Assembly (NCBI RefSeq): GCF_045679555.1
Contig: NC_092122.1
Span: forward strand, 12,947,043 to 13,011,042
Direction: 5' to 3'
Length of the DNA: 64,000 nucleotides
DNA from: Salvelinus alpinus
Taxonomy: Eukaryota > Chordata > Actinopteri > Salmoniformes > Salmonidae
The notes under the pieces are model-generated. The model was not told where the DNA came from, searched no databases, and was given only the letters and a program-made list of their open reading frames with translations. This document shows positions 13,401 through 25,400 of the stretch, piece by piece; the first letter of the stretch is position 1, and each line of letters starts with the position of its first letter. Both the position numbers and the translations under genes were made by a program.

Positions 13401-16400
13401 TTCCACACCTCGGAGTCTCTAAGAGCTTTCCACACCTCGGAGTCTCTAAGAGCTTTCCACACCTCGGAGTCTCTAAGAGCTTTCCACACCTCGGAGTCTC
13501 TAAGAGCTTTCCACACCTCGGAGTCTCTAAGAGCTTTCCACACCTCGGAGTCTCTAAGAGCTTTCCACACCTCGGAGTCTCTAAGAGCTTTCCACACCTC
13601 GGAGTCTCTAAGAGCTTTCCACACCGGGATTGTGCAACATTTGCGTATTGTTCTTTTCAAAATTCTTCAAGCTCTGTCAAATTGGTTGTTGATCATTGCT
13701 AGACAACCATTTTCAGGTCTTGCCATAGATTTTCAAGTAGATTCAAGTCAAAACTGTAACCTTGGCCTCTGCACGCCTATGTAGATATTCCATAAAAAAA
13801 TCTGCCGTTTCCAGCTACAATAGAAGAAGGCGCTGTTGCGCCTTCTTCACCACACTGTCTGTGTGGGTGGACCATTTCAGTTTGTCAGTGATGTGTATGC
13901 CAAAGAACTTGAAGCTCTCCATCTTCTCCACTGTGTTCCCATCGATGTGGATAGGGGGTGCTCCTTCTGCTGTTTCCTGAAGTCCACGATCAGCTCCTTT
14001 GTTTTATTGATGTTGGGTGAGAGGTTACGCACCCTTGTGGGGCCCCTGTGTTGAGGATCAGCGAAGTGGAGGTATTTTTTCCTACCTTCACCCCCTGGTG
14101 GCGGCCTGTCAGGAAGTCCACGACCCAGTTGCACAGGGCGGGGTTCAGACGCAGGGCCCAAAGCTTAATGATGAGCTTGAAGGGTACTATGGTGTTGAAT
14201 GCTGAGCTGTAGTCAATGAACAGCATTCTTACATAGGTATTCCTCTTATCCAGATGGGATAGGGCAATGTGCAGTGCAAGGGCGATTGCATCGTCTGTGG
14301 ATCTATTGGGGCGGTAAGCAAATTGAAGTGGGTCTAGGGTGTCAGGTAGGGTGGTATGATCCTTGACTAGTCTCTCAAAGCATTTCATGATGACAGAAGT
14401 GAGTGCTACGGGGTGATAGTCATTTAGTTCAGTTGCCTTTGTTTTCTTGGGAACAGGAACAATGGTGGACATCTTGAAGCGTGTGGGGACAGCAGACTGG
14501 GATAGGGAGAGATTGAATATGTCTGTAAACACTCCAGTCAGCTGGTCTGCGCATGCTCTGAGGACGCGGCTAGAGATGCAGTCTGGGCCGGCAGCCTTGC
14601 GAGAGTTATCAAGTTTAAATGTCTTACTCACGTCAACCACGGAGAAGGAGATTGGTAGCTGGCTGTGTCAGTGGCACTGTGTTATCCTCAAAGTGGGCAA
14701 AAAATGTGTTTAGCTTATCCGGAAGCAAGACGTCGGTGCTCCCGACGTGGCTGGTTTTCCCATTGTAGTCCGTGATTGTTTGTAGACCGTGCCACATACA
14801 TCTCATGTCTGAGCCATTGAATTGCGACTCCACTTTGTCTCTGTACTGATGTTTTGCCTGTTTGATTCCCTTGTGGAGGGAATAATTACACTGTATCTGG
14901 CCATATTCCAAGTCACCTTGCCATGGTTAAATGCGGTGGTTCGTGCGTTCATTTTTGCGCAAATGTTGCCATCTATCCACGGTTTCTGGTTTGGGTTGGT
15001 TTTAATAGTCACAGTGGGTACAACTAGGTTTGCACATTTTGGGGAATATTCAGAGGTGGAAACTTTCCTTGGGAATATATGAGAAATAATGGAAATATAT
15101 GCAAATGAATATTAAATCCATTTAAATGTAGATTTTTTTGCATTGGATATGTTTACCATATCATATGGAAACTGAAACATCAACCTTTTACCTTATCATA
15201 AGTTGACATAATTGCAAATGATAAAATACTTGCAATAGAAATAAAAAAACTATTTAGTTATGAATTGAACTTTAATTAAATGAGTTGACTCTTCACATGG
15301 GATGATTTCACTGAACAACAAAAGAAAGGGAATTTTGAATGATCCCCAATGAGCCATCGCATCTCCCAAAAACATTTTCAACATACATCTGTAAAATGAT
15401 AGCCTAGAAACTAAAGCTTTGGTTGTCATCCTCTCAGGCTTCCATGTCTTCTCCCTGGACCTCCTCAATGTCCACCTATTGAACATCAGACTCTGAGGCC
15501 TCATCTTCACTGTCACTTTCCAACCTTGTTGAGGATAGCTCGTTGTCAGGCACAAAAAGCCTCAAATTTGCCCGGATGGCCACCAATTTTTCAACCCTGT
15601 ATTGGTCAGCCTGTTGCGTGCTTTAGTGTGTGTGTTTGCAAACAAGGACCAGTTGCGCTCTGAGGCAGCTGATGTTGGTGGGATTTGGAGGATGATGGAG
15701 GCAACAGGGGAAAGAGCCTCAGATCCACAAAGTCCCTTCCACCAGGTGGCTGATAATATATGTTGGCACGACTGCCATATTGCATCTCCATCCCAAAGCC
15801 CTTGCTTGGAAGTGTACTTCGCCAGACTGCCAAGAACCTTGCCCTCATCCAGGCCAAGGTGGCGAGACACAGTAGTGATGACACCATAGGCCTTGTTGAT
15901 CTCTGCACCAGACAGGATGCTCTTGCCAGCAAACTTGGGGTCCAACGTGTACGCTGCGGCATGTATGGGCTTCAGGCAGAAGTCTTCACACTTTTTGATG
16001 TATTTCAGAACTGCAGTTTATTCTGCTTGGTGCAACAGTGAATTGGGCAGGACAGTATGGATTTCTTCTCTTACATCTGCAAGCAGAGTCTGAACATCAG
16101 ACAGGATGTTCTAAAAGAAATGTGAGTTAAGAAATGTGAGTTAATGTCTAGATGCTTTTTAGAGTGGAGATCAAGTTTATAAATTACCTGGCTGGGCTGA
16201 TGAGACAGCAGATTGCGCAGTCAAATGGAACACAGTAAATAGCCGGTGTTAACTTGTGTAATAGACACCGGCTAGAATGCGGTTTTAACCAAATCAGCAT
16301 TCGGGATTAGACCCACCCGTTGTATAATCAACTATAAATGTCTTCTTATGTAATCACTGAAAGTGTGCGTGCTCAAAATAGCATGCAAAGGTTGCAGGTC

Positions 16401-19400
16401 TGTGAAGGTGATAACACATAAAATAGATGCATAAATACAACATATCTGATATTGTATTCCCAATTGAAATTTGTTGTGGTTTTAAATGGTTGAAAGCGCA
16501 GTGATAACACATTTAGATGATGTCCCGCTGGTATGAAGAGATTCGGGAGACAGGCGCAGGAATGCGTCATAGGGTTTTTTCTTGTAAAAGGTGTTGTCAA
16601 GCAGTTGTCTATGACACTGTTGATGGAATTTATATGTTTAAATTAATGATTAGAATATTCCACCCTGAAACCATATAATTGTATGAAATTGATTAGAATC
16701 ATAAAATTATTATTAATGATGTGTGTAGTTTTAGTCAGTAAAATTCTAATAAATGATGTGTGTAGTTTTAGTCAGAATTAGGGTAAAACAATATATCTGT
16801 ACAATATGTCTCTAAAGTATCTTAAACAAAGACAGTCTGAGCAAAATTCGGTGCCGACCTTGGCCAGGGGCCACTGAGAGATTTGGGATGCCATCCTGTG
16901 GAGGGCTTGGTTCAAATCCTGTATGGGAGAGCAAAGGGTAGCTGTAGATCAGTAGAGGTAGGAGATGCTGCCAAGTCTATTGTTTTTTTCTGATATTGGA
17001 TATAACGTTGAAGATCTGACGTTGTTTCAAAGATACAAATTCAACATATTTTAGATGAGCTTTGTCTATGTTGAAATGTCACCTTCAAAACTTTTTTCAA
17101 ATCAAATGTACACTCAGTGTACAAAACATATTTCCATGACATAGACTGACAAGGTGAATCCAGGTGAAAGCTATGATCCCTTATTTATGTCACTTGTTAA
17201 ATCCACTTCAATTAGTGTAGATGAAGGGGAGGAGACAGGTTAAAAAATGATTTTTAAGCCTCGAGACAATTGAGACATGGATTGTGTATGTGTGACATTC
17301 AGAGGGTGAATGGGCTAGACAAAATATTTGAGTGGCTTTGAACGGAGAAAGGTAGTAGGTGCCAGGTGCACCGGTTTGAATGTCTCAAGAACTGCAATGC
17401 TGCTGTGTTTTTCACACTCAACCCTTTCCCTTGTTTATCAAGAATGGTCCACTGCCTCCCGAGTGGCGCAGCGGTCTAAGGCACTGCATCTCAATTCTTG
17501 AGGTGTCACTACAGATCCGGGTTCGATCCCAGGCTCTGTCACAACCGGCCGTGACCGAGAGTCCCATAGGGCGGCGCACAATTGGCCCAGCGTTGTCCGG
17601 GTTAGGGGAGGGTTTGGCCGGGCGCTCTAGCGACTCTTTGTGGCGGGTCGAGTTTCTGCAGGCTGACTTCGGTCGTCAGTTGAACAGTGTTTCCTCCGAC
17701 ACATTGGTGTGCGACTGACTTCCAGGTTAAGCGGGCAGGTGTTAAGGAACGCGGTTTGGTGAGTCATGTTGCGGAGGATGCATGACTCGACTTTCGCCTC
17801 TCCCGAGCCCGTTGGGGAGTTGCAGCGATGAGACAAAATCGTAATTGGATCACAATTGGAAAAAGGAGGTTAAAAAAAAGAAAAAAAGAATGGTCCAAGA
17901 CACAAAAGGACATCCAGCCAACTTGACACAAGTGTGGGAATCATGGGGGTCAACATGGGCCAGCATCCCTGTGGAACGCTTTCGACACCTTGTAGAGTCC
18001 ATGCCCTGACGAATTGAGGCTGTACTGAGAGCAAAAGGGGTTGCAACTCAATATTTGGAAGGTGTTCCTAATATTTTGTACACTGAGTGTTTTTCCCACA
18101 TAGATTTCACGTTACAATACATTGACAAATAACGTTGATTCAACCAGTTTGTGCCTAATGTGATGGAAGGTTGTATCAAGAAAATGTTTACTTTTGACTA
18201 CAGAGGAGGATGTCGCTTCAACCATGAAATGACCTCGGGGGAGAACAGCAGAATCCTGAAAGAACACGGACTGGAGGAACTGAACAGACCTGAGCTGTGC
18301 ACCCTGCTGCTTCAGAATGATGGCTTCCTCTTACCACCAGTATGTAACACTGCAGTAGGCCCCTTTGCTAAAGTATGCTCTGTCTGGTTAAGGCCTTGTG
18401 TATGATCTAAATTAAGTTCATGTTCCTCCAATCTTGTGCTGTGGTGTGCAGAAATATACATGGAATATCCCAGAATATTGTGTGTGTGTACTCATACATG
18501 TATGGGTGTGTGTGCATGCATGTGTGTTTGTGTGTATTGTTTTCTCGTACAAACATTTGCCTTCTGCTAGGTGTGCCACAACTACAACAACGGCGTTGGA
18601 GAGTATGGCAAATGCCAGGATGGCGAGACATGCAAGAGGCTCCACATCTGTGAGATGTATCTCAGGGGTAGCTGCAACTGTCCCAGGTGTCATGATTTCT
18701 ACGAACCCCACCCATTAAAAATCCTGCAGGACAGAGGGGTGCCCAACGAGCTCATTGCCTCCCTGAAGTCTGTGTACATGAACATCGAGTGGTTGCAAAA
18801 GCAAGACCGTGCCATGCAAGGCAAGGGGCAACATCAAAGAGCTAAAGCTAATGCAACCACTAACACAAGTAACAAGTCTAACAGAGGCCCACTTACTCAC
18901 GGTAAGGCCGACACTGTTATTAGCATGTTAACTCATAAGTTATTAAATAATATTGTGTTATACCTTAATATAGTTTTACTAAAGTGTGAAGATGGTAAAG
19001 TGAGTTTGTTTAATTTATGAGAACATAGCATTTAGTGGAACCTAATGCTACTTCCTAATATCTTGTAGGAGTTAGAAGAAATAGTGTGTGATTATAGATG
19101 CATTCTCATAACTGCAACCCACCTCTCACATGACCTGGGCCCACTTTGGGTCCCGACTCATGATTTAAGATACCCTGGGCTACAGTATAGGCTACTAAAT
19201 AAAATGTCCAGTGACACTGGCTTACCCAATGATAAAGATGCATTCATGTGTAGATAGATAGTAAGGTGTGTGTATAGATATATATGTGTGTAGATAGTAA
19301 GGTGTGTATAGATATATATGTGTGTAGATAGTAAGGTGTGTATATAGATATATATGTGTGTAGATAGTAAGGTGTGTATATAGATATATATGTGTGTAGA

Positions 19401-22400
19401 TAGTAAGGTGTGTGTGTGTATATAGATATATATGTGTGTAGATAGTAAGGTGTGTGTGTATATAGATATATATGTGTATAGATAGTAAGGTGTGTGTATA
19501 TAGATATATATGTGTATAGATAGTAAGGTGTGTGTGTGTATAGATATATATGTGTATAGATAGTAAGGTGTGTGTGTGTATATAGATATATATGTGTATA
19601 GATAGTAAGGTGTGTGTGTGTATATAGATATATATGTGTATAGATAGTAAGGTGTGTGTGTGTATATAGATATATATGTGTATAGATAGTAAGGTGTGTG
19701 TATATAGATATATATGTGTATAGATAGTAAGGTGTGTGTATATAGATATATATGTGTATAGATAGTAAGGTGTGTGTATAGATATATATGTGTGTAGATA
19801 GTAAGGTGTGTGTATAGATATATATGTGTGTAGATAGTAAGGTGTGTATAGATATATATGTGTGTAGATAGTAAGGTGTGTATATAGATATATATGTGTG
19901 TAGATAGTAAGGTGTGTATCTAGATATATATGTGTATAGATAGTAAGGTGTGTGTGTGTGTATATAGATATATATGTGTGTAGATAGTAAGGTGTGTGTA
20001 TATAGATATATATGTGTATAGATAGTAAGGTGTGTGTATAGATATATATGTGTATAGATAGTAAGGTGTGTGTGTGTATATAGATATATATGTGTATAGA
20101 TAGTAAGGTGTGTGTGTGTATATAGATATATATGTGTATAGATAGTAAGGTGTGTGTGTATAGATATATATGTGTATAGATAGTAAGGTGTGTGTGTATA
20201 GATATATATGTGTATAGATAGTAAGGTGTGTGTATATAGATATATATGTGTATAGATAGTAAGGTGTGTGTATATAGATATATATGTGTATAGATAGTAA
20301 GGTGTGTATATAGATATATATGTGTATAGATAGTAAGGTAGGTGTGTATAGATATATATATATGTATAGATAGTAAGGTGTGTATATAGAAATATATGTG
20401 TGTAGATAGTAGTAGTCCCGTGTGGCTCAGTTGGTAGAGCATGGCGCTTGCAACGCCAGGGTTGTGGGTTCATTCCCCACGGGGGGACCAGGATGAATAT
20501 GTATGAACTTTCCAATTTGTAAGTCGCTCTGGATAAGAGCGTCTGCTAAATGACTTAAATGTAAATGTAAATGAATGATAAAGCATGAATATACGTAGGC
20601 TACTCACCGGTGATGGCCGATTCGCATGAGCCAATCAAAATAACTGCTCTTTGCTTAATATTGGCAGGTGTTGAGAAACCATTTGGTAGCTTCTGCAGAC
20701 AGATTAGTCTTCTCTTTCCAGCAAGAGGCATTTGCTTTTCAAACTACATTTTTCCCACGATTGTATTTAGACATTTACAAAAGGCCTATAGCTGACAACC
20801 GCAATGATAGAAATAGAATCCATAGAACGGTTGTGTCCATTGAAGTCAGGACTGGCAGGCATCTTGAGTGTACTCATGAGTTTACCAGTCAAATTGCCAG
20901 GGTTAGAGGTTCCAAGACCCTTCCATGGATTATATTTCTATGGCCACAACGCAACAAGCAGTTCGATATTTGGCGCGCTTGCTGCCCAAATTGCGGCTCT
21001 CTGTTGTATTATTTTGAATGCTTTTATAAATCTGTACAGACAGGAGTAGGCTAATTATATAATTTTGGAAAATATATTTACATTTAGGTGCTGCAGAAAC
21101 TCCAGCACCCCTATTTCCCGCTCCTATGCTCGCCAGACTCAGGGCGCTCCACCTCCAAGAGGTTGAGCATGATACTGCTACTCCTGCTGCCACCGCTGCC
21201 CTTAACACAAGCCAGAGGTCCAACAGACCTAGTCAAGGTAATGGCAATACTGCACGTAGCATGGTGGTCATGCAGTCATAGGATAGCCCATCATTGATGT
21301 TAAGAATCAACACGTAGGTTAATTGTGGATTTCTTGTTTAAAATAACATTTAGCAGAAACTATTTTATGTGCTCAGTTACAGTGTATTTGTATGGTTATT
21401 AACTGGTATTAAGATCCGATGAGTGATGAACATTAAGAACGTTCCCAGTCACAAGCTATGAAAATGTATAGATGTTGTTTCTATTGGCATGGTAAATTAA
21501 ATGTCCAGTTCTCTTTTTCAGATAAATCTGAAATATGTATGTACTTCATCAAGGGCAGTTGCATACACGGTGGTAAGACAGCATTTTGCAAAGCATCATT
21601 TTATGAATAATCAATGCTTAGAGCTTAATAAACATAAGACTTCAACACCTAACTTTACTCATATTTCAGATAAGTGCTTTAAAGCCCACTCTACCATGCC
21701 CTACCAATGGGAGGTGAGGGAGGGACTAAACTGGACAGCTCTACAAGACAACGAGGTGATTGAGAAGGACTATTGCGACCCAGCAAAGACATACAGGTGG
21801 GCTCTACGTTTAAGAAGAATGAACTTGAATGGACAGTAACACGTAGGGCTCTTGGTCCATGGTGGGCAAATGTTGCTAGTTGCTAATACAATGAGTTATT
21901 AATGCCATATACACTTCTAGTTAGTGTGATATACAGCTTCCCCTATTGTGATTGCTGATTGTTCACTGTCTTTTATTCTTTCTTGTCTAGTCGGGGAGTC
22001 CAGCCTGTGTGTTTCGATACGATGACCTGCGGTCTGAACAAAGCCCGGCGTCTCTCCACCGTCTCCTCTGTGCTACAGCCTACCTTCATCCTCACCACGG
22101 AGTGGGCCTGGTTCTGGGAGGACGAGTTTGGAAACTGGATCCAGTACGCATCAGCAGTGAGTGACGACGAGCACTGTTGAATAGTGATGGTTGAATAGGA
22201 CAGAGTTCAGTACCTCTTTAAATAGAAAATTATGCAAATAATGCATAACCTCCATGTTTTCTGTCTTGCCCTACAGATCAGTGGACACAGGGCAGCTACC
22301 ATCACCAGTGAAGACCTGGAGAAGAGGTTCCAGGAAGACAACAAGGCTGTGATAGAGTTCACCGCGGGGTCACAGACCTATGAACTCAGTTTCCCTGGTG

Positions 22401-25400
22401 AGCACAGATGACGTGATATCCAAGATAAACCAACTGCAACCTTAAAACCATATACACCAAAAATTGTATATTACGAACAGATATGCAGTGATTCTTACAG
22501 CTACTATTGTATGTGACAAATTTAGATAATTCTCGATGGAGTCACTATGGTAAAACAATGACATCTGCATGTGAAGTGAACTGGCTGTTGTTACAACAGC
22601 TCTGCTCCTTTTCAGACATGATTCAAAATAACAAGCAGTACAGCACCAAGAAGGTTGTGAGAAGACGGCCTGTGTTTGTCTCTTCAGCTGATGCACAAAC
22701 TATCAAAACCAGGTAAGATGAAGCTGTGAATGTTTTTTGTATGAATCAATTTGCTCTTGAAATGACTCTCCTGGGGATTGTTCACTCATTTCACCACTAG
22801 GCTCCTCGTGTGTTCTCTTGCCTTGAAAGTAGTCTATAGAAGAGGAGTAGCTGACCAGGTGCACGTTTTGATTTTTGCCGTAGCACTATAGCCTCGTACG
22901 AACCATCCTGATGACGCAAGCTTACATTCTGTTTCGCAACACGGATACAGTCTGGCAACGACCAGATTCAAACCATTTGAGCACATCCCTCTCCCTCCAC
23001 CGTACAGCCGGACCAATCAGCGCCCTCTGATAATCTGTGGGGGTGATTTAGTTGATGATGACAACGAGAAGTGCCTGGAGGTTGGTGTTGATGCTGCTAT
23101 AGCAGCAGTTATATAAGAACTGGAGGGAATAGCTTATTTGAAAGAACAGCAAAAAAACTGCATTGAAGGCTTTTCTTGGGGGAGAAGATGTTTTATCGCT
23201 CTTCTCCCGACTGGATTCGGCAAGAGCTTGATTTACCAGCTAGCTCCGCTGGTAGGCTGGACAAGAGAATAAGTAAATATTCACCCGAGGCTGAAAAATA
23301 GCCAAAGGAACATTGGCTGAGCTGGAACACCAGCGCGAGGCCATAGCAAATGAATTGAAACAAACCTTCACTGAGCCTCTTCTGACTGAAGTTGTCTCGC
23401 CCTGATTTGTTTCACTTGTCCTTGTGATTGTCTCCACGCCCCTCCAGGTGTCGCCCATCTTCCCCTGTGTATTTATACTTGTGTTTGTCTGTGTCCGTTG
23501 CCAGTTTGTCAAGCCAACCAGCGTTTTTGTGTCAGCTCCTGCTTTTCCCATCCTCCTGGTTTTTGATCATTGCTTGTCCTGACCCCGTATGACCACTCTG
23601 CCTGACCCTGAGCCCGCCTGCCGTCCTGTACCTTTGCCCCACCTCTGGATTACCAACCTCTGCCTGACCTGACCCTGAGCCTGCCTACCATTCTGTACCT
23701 TTGCCCCTGCTGCTGTAATAAACATTGTTACTTTGACACAGTCTGCATCTGGGTCTTACCATGATCCTTGATAGAAGTGATACTTAGAATTCCATTTCCC
23801 CTAAATGGCACCAAAAGAAGTATCCCTTTTTATTGTATAAATATTATTTTATAAATAACTCAGTGGTGTCAAGTGTGCTTACATCTGCGCAATGAGCAAG
23901 TATAGAAAAGTTGCAACTTCTGACTTTTTCTGGTCTAGCGATCGATGACAGCAGAGCTCGCTGCCCAGACTTGCATCATTAAAAAGAGATTCTCCTGATT
24001 AAAAATGGTGTCCAACGTGAAAAAAATCTAAATATACACATTGTGAGATATTTGGCGAAATAGACAGACATGTCCTTGTAGAATTTCCCCATAGCGAAAC
24101 AATGGAGCAGCAGCCTCAACAGTAATGTGTAATTTCTGACATTTTAAAGACTAGCGTTTGATGACAGCAGAGCTCGCTACCCAGCCTTACATCATTAGAG
24201 GAGATTATAGTGATTTATTATGGTGTCAGACTTGAAAATAATCAATATATACATTTTGTAGATATCTGGCGAAATAGACATCCCTATTTCCCCTATAGGA
24301 AACAATGGGACGAGCGCTGAAGTTTTAACTTCAAGCAATTGAGCACAGCATAATACTCTACCCAAACGTATGTACATCATTAGAAAGAATAAATTATCTT
24401 GATTAAAATGCTGTAGAACTTCAAAACATCAGAAGACATAAATATATTGATATTTGGTGAAATAGATTTCCCAAAAAAAATGGCAGTTAAAAAATTCTAA
24501 GAGCAGTTTTTTATTATTCAGGTTACTATTTATCTGCAACCATTTGCCTTTTTTATTTGTCTTTTTGTTTTGTTTTACATTTTGTGGTTGAACTAGGCCT
24601 CTGTGCTAGACAACCAAATGTCTCTTTGCATTTATCTTTAGTGTCACGGCCATTTAAAGGAGTGGACCAAGGTGCAGCGCGATTGGAATATATATTTTTA
24701 TTCCACGAAGAACACTTAACGAACGAAACGTGAAGCCAACGTAGTGCTCACAGGCAACTAAACATGGACAACTACCCACCAAACCAAGATGGAAAATGGC
24801 AACCTAAATAGGCTCCCCAATCAGAGACAACGATAAACAGCTGTCTATGATTGGGAACCTACTCAGGCCACCATAAACCTACAACCCCTAGACAATACAA
24901 AATCCCCATAGATAACAAAAAACCCTAGGCAAGACAAAAAGACAAAAAGACAAAAACTAAACAAACCACCCCTTGTCACACCCTGACCTAACCAAATAAT
25001 AAAGAAAGCAAATATAACTAAAGTCAGGGCGTGACATTTAGGAATATTTATTGTTCTTCTACATTTCAGAAAAAGGGCTCCGAGCAATCACTCAAATTTC
25101 AGAGCTTTACCAGGACACTGGGACAAGGCACAAACTCCTGAAACAGGATACAAGGTATTATATTATATACAGTACATGCAAGGATGCAAGGAACCTGCTG
25201 TTTTAGACCAATGGAGATGACTGTTTGTTTTGTTCCTGGGCAAATAACTGCTCCAATATGTCCCTACATGGTAGGCTAATGGTGTATAATGACTGTTTCT
25301 CTGTCTCCCATCATGTCCCTATCAGAGAGTCGACCTTCCGTGCTCGTCAGTGGAGTTTAAGGAGATTCAAGGGCTTTTTCAGAACACCATGAGAGGCTTC

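Noticed and set aside
13053-13784. A 243-residue open frame of HTSESLRAF repeats
   Set aside because: It is the 27-bp minisatellite read in frame; the opposite strand is equally open (VWKALRDSE repeats) and there is no promoter or conserved domain.
19222-20515. Two overlapping minus-strand frames of about 400 residues
   Set aside because: They translate the TAGATAGTAAGGTGTG minisatellite; the peptides are low-complexity Tyr/Ile/Thr/His repeats.
17452-20573. tRNA genes suggested by A and B boxes
   Set aside because: Both hits continue into SINE bodies with LINE-type tails, and one has target-site duplications; the tRNA folds are degenerate. The same holds for 58188-58373.
22801-22858. Extra parp12-like exon between coding exons 9 and 10
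   Set aside because: It has AG and GT at its edges and is open, but ends in a phase that does not fit exon 10, and its sequence has no counterpart in PARP12 or ZAP. Exon 9 joins exon 10 in phase directly.
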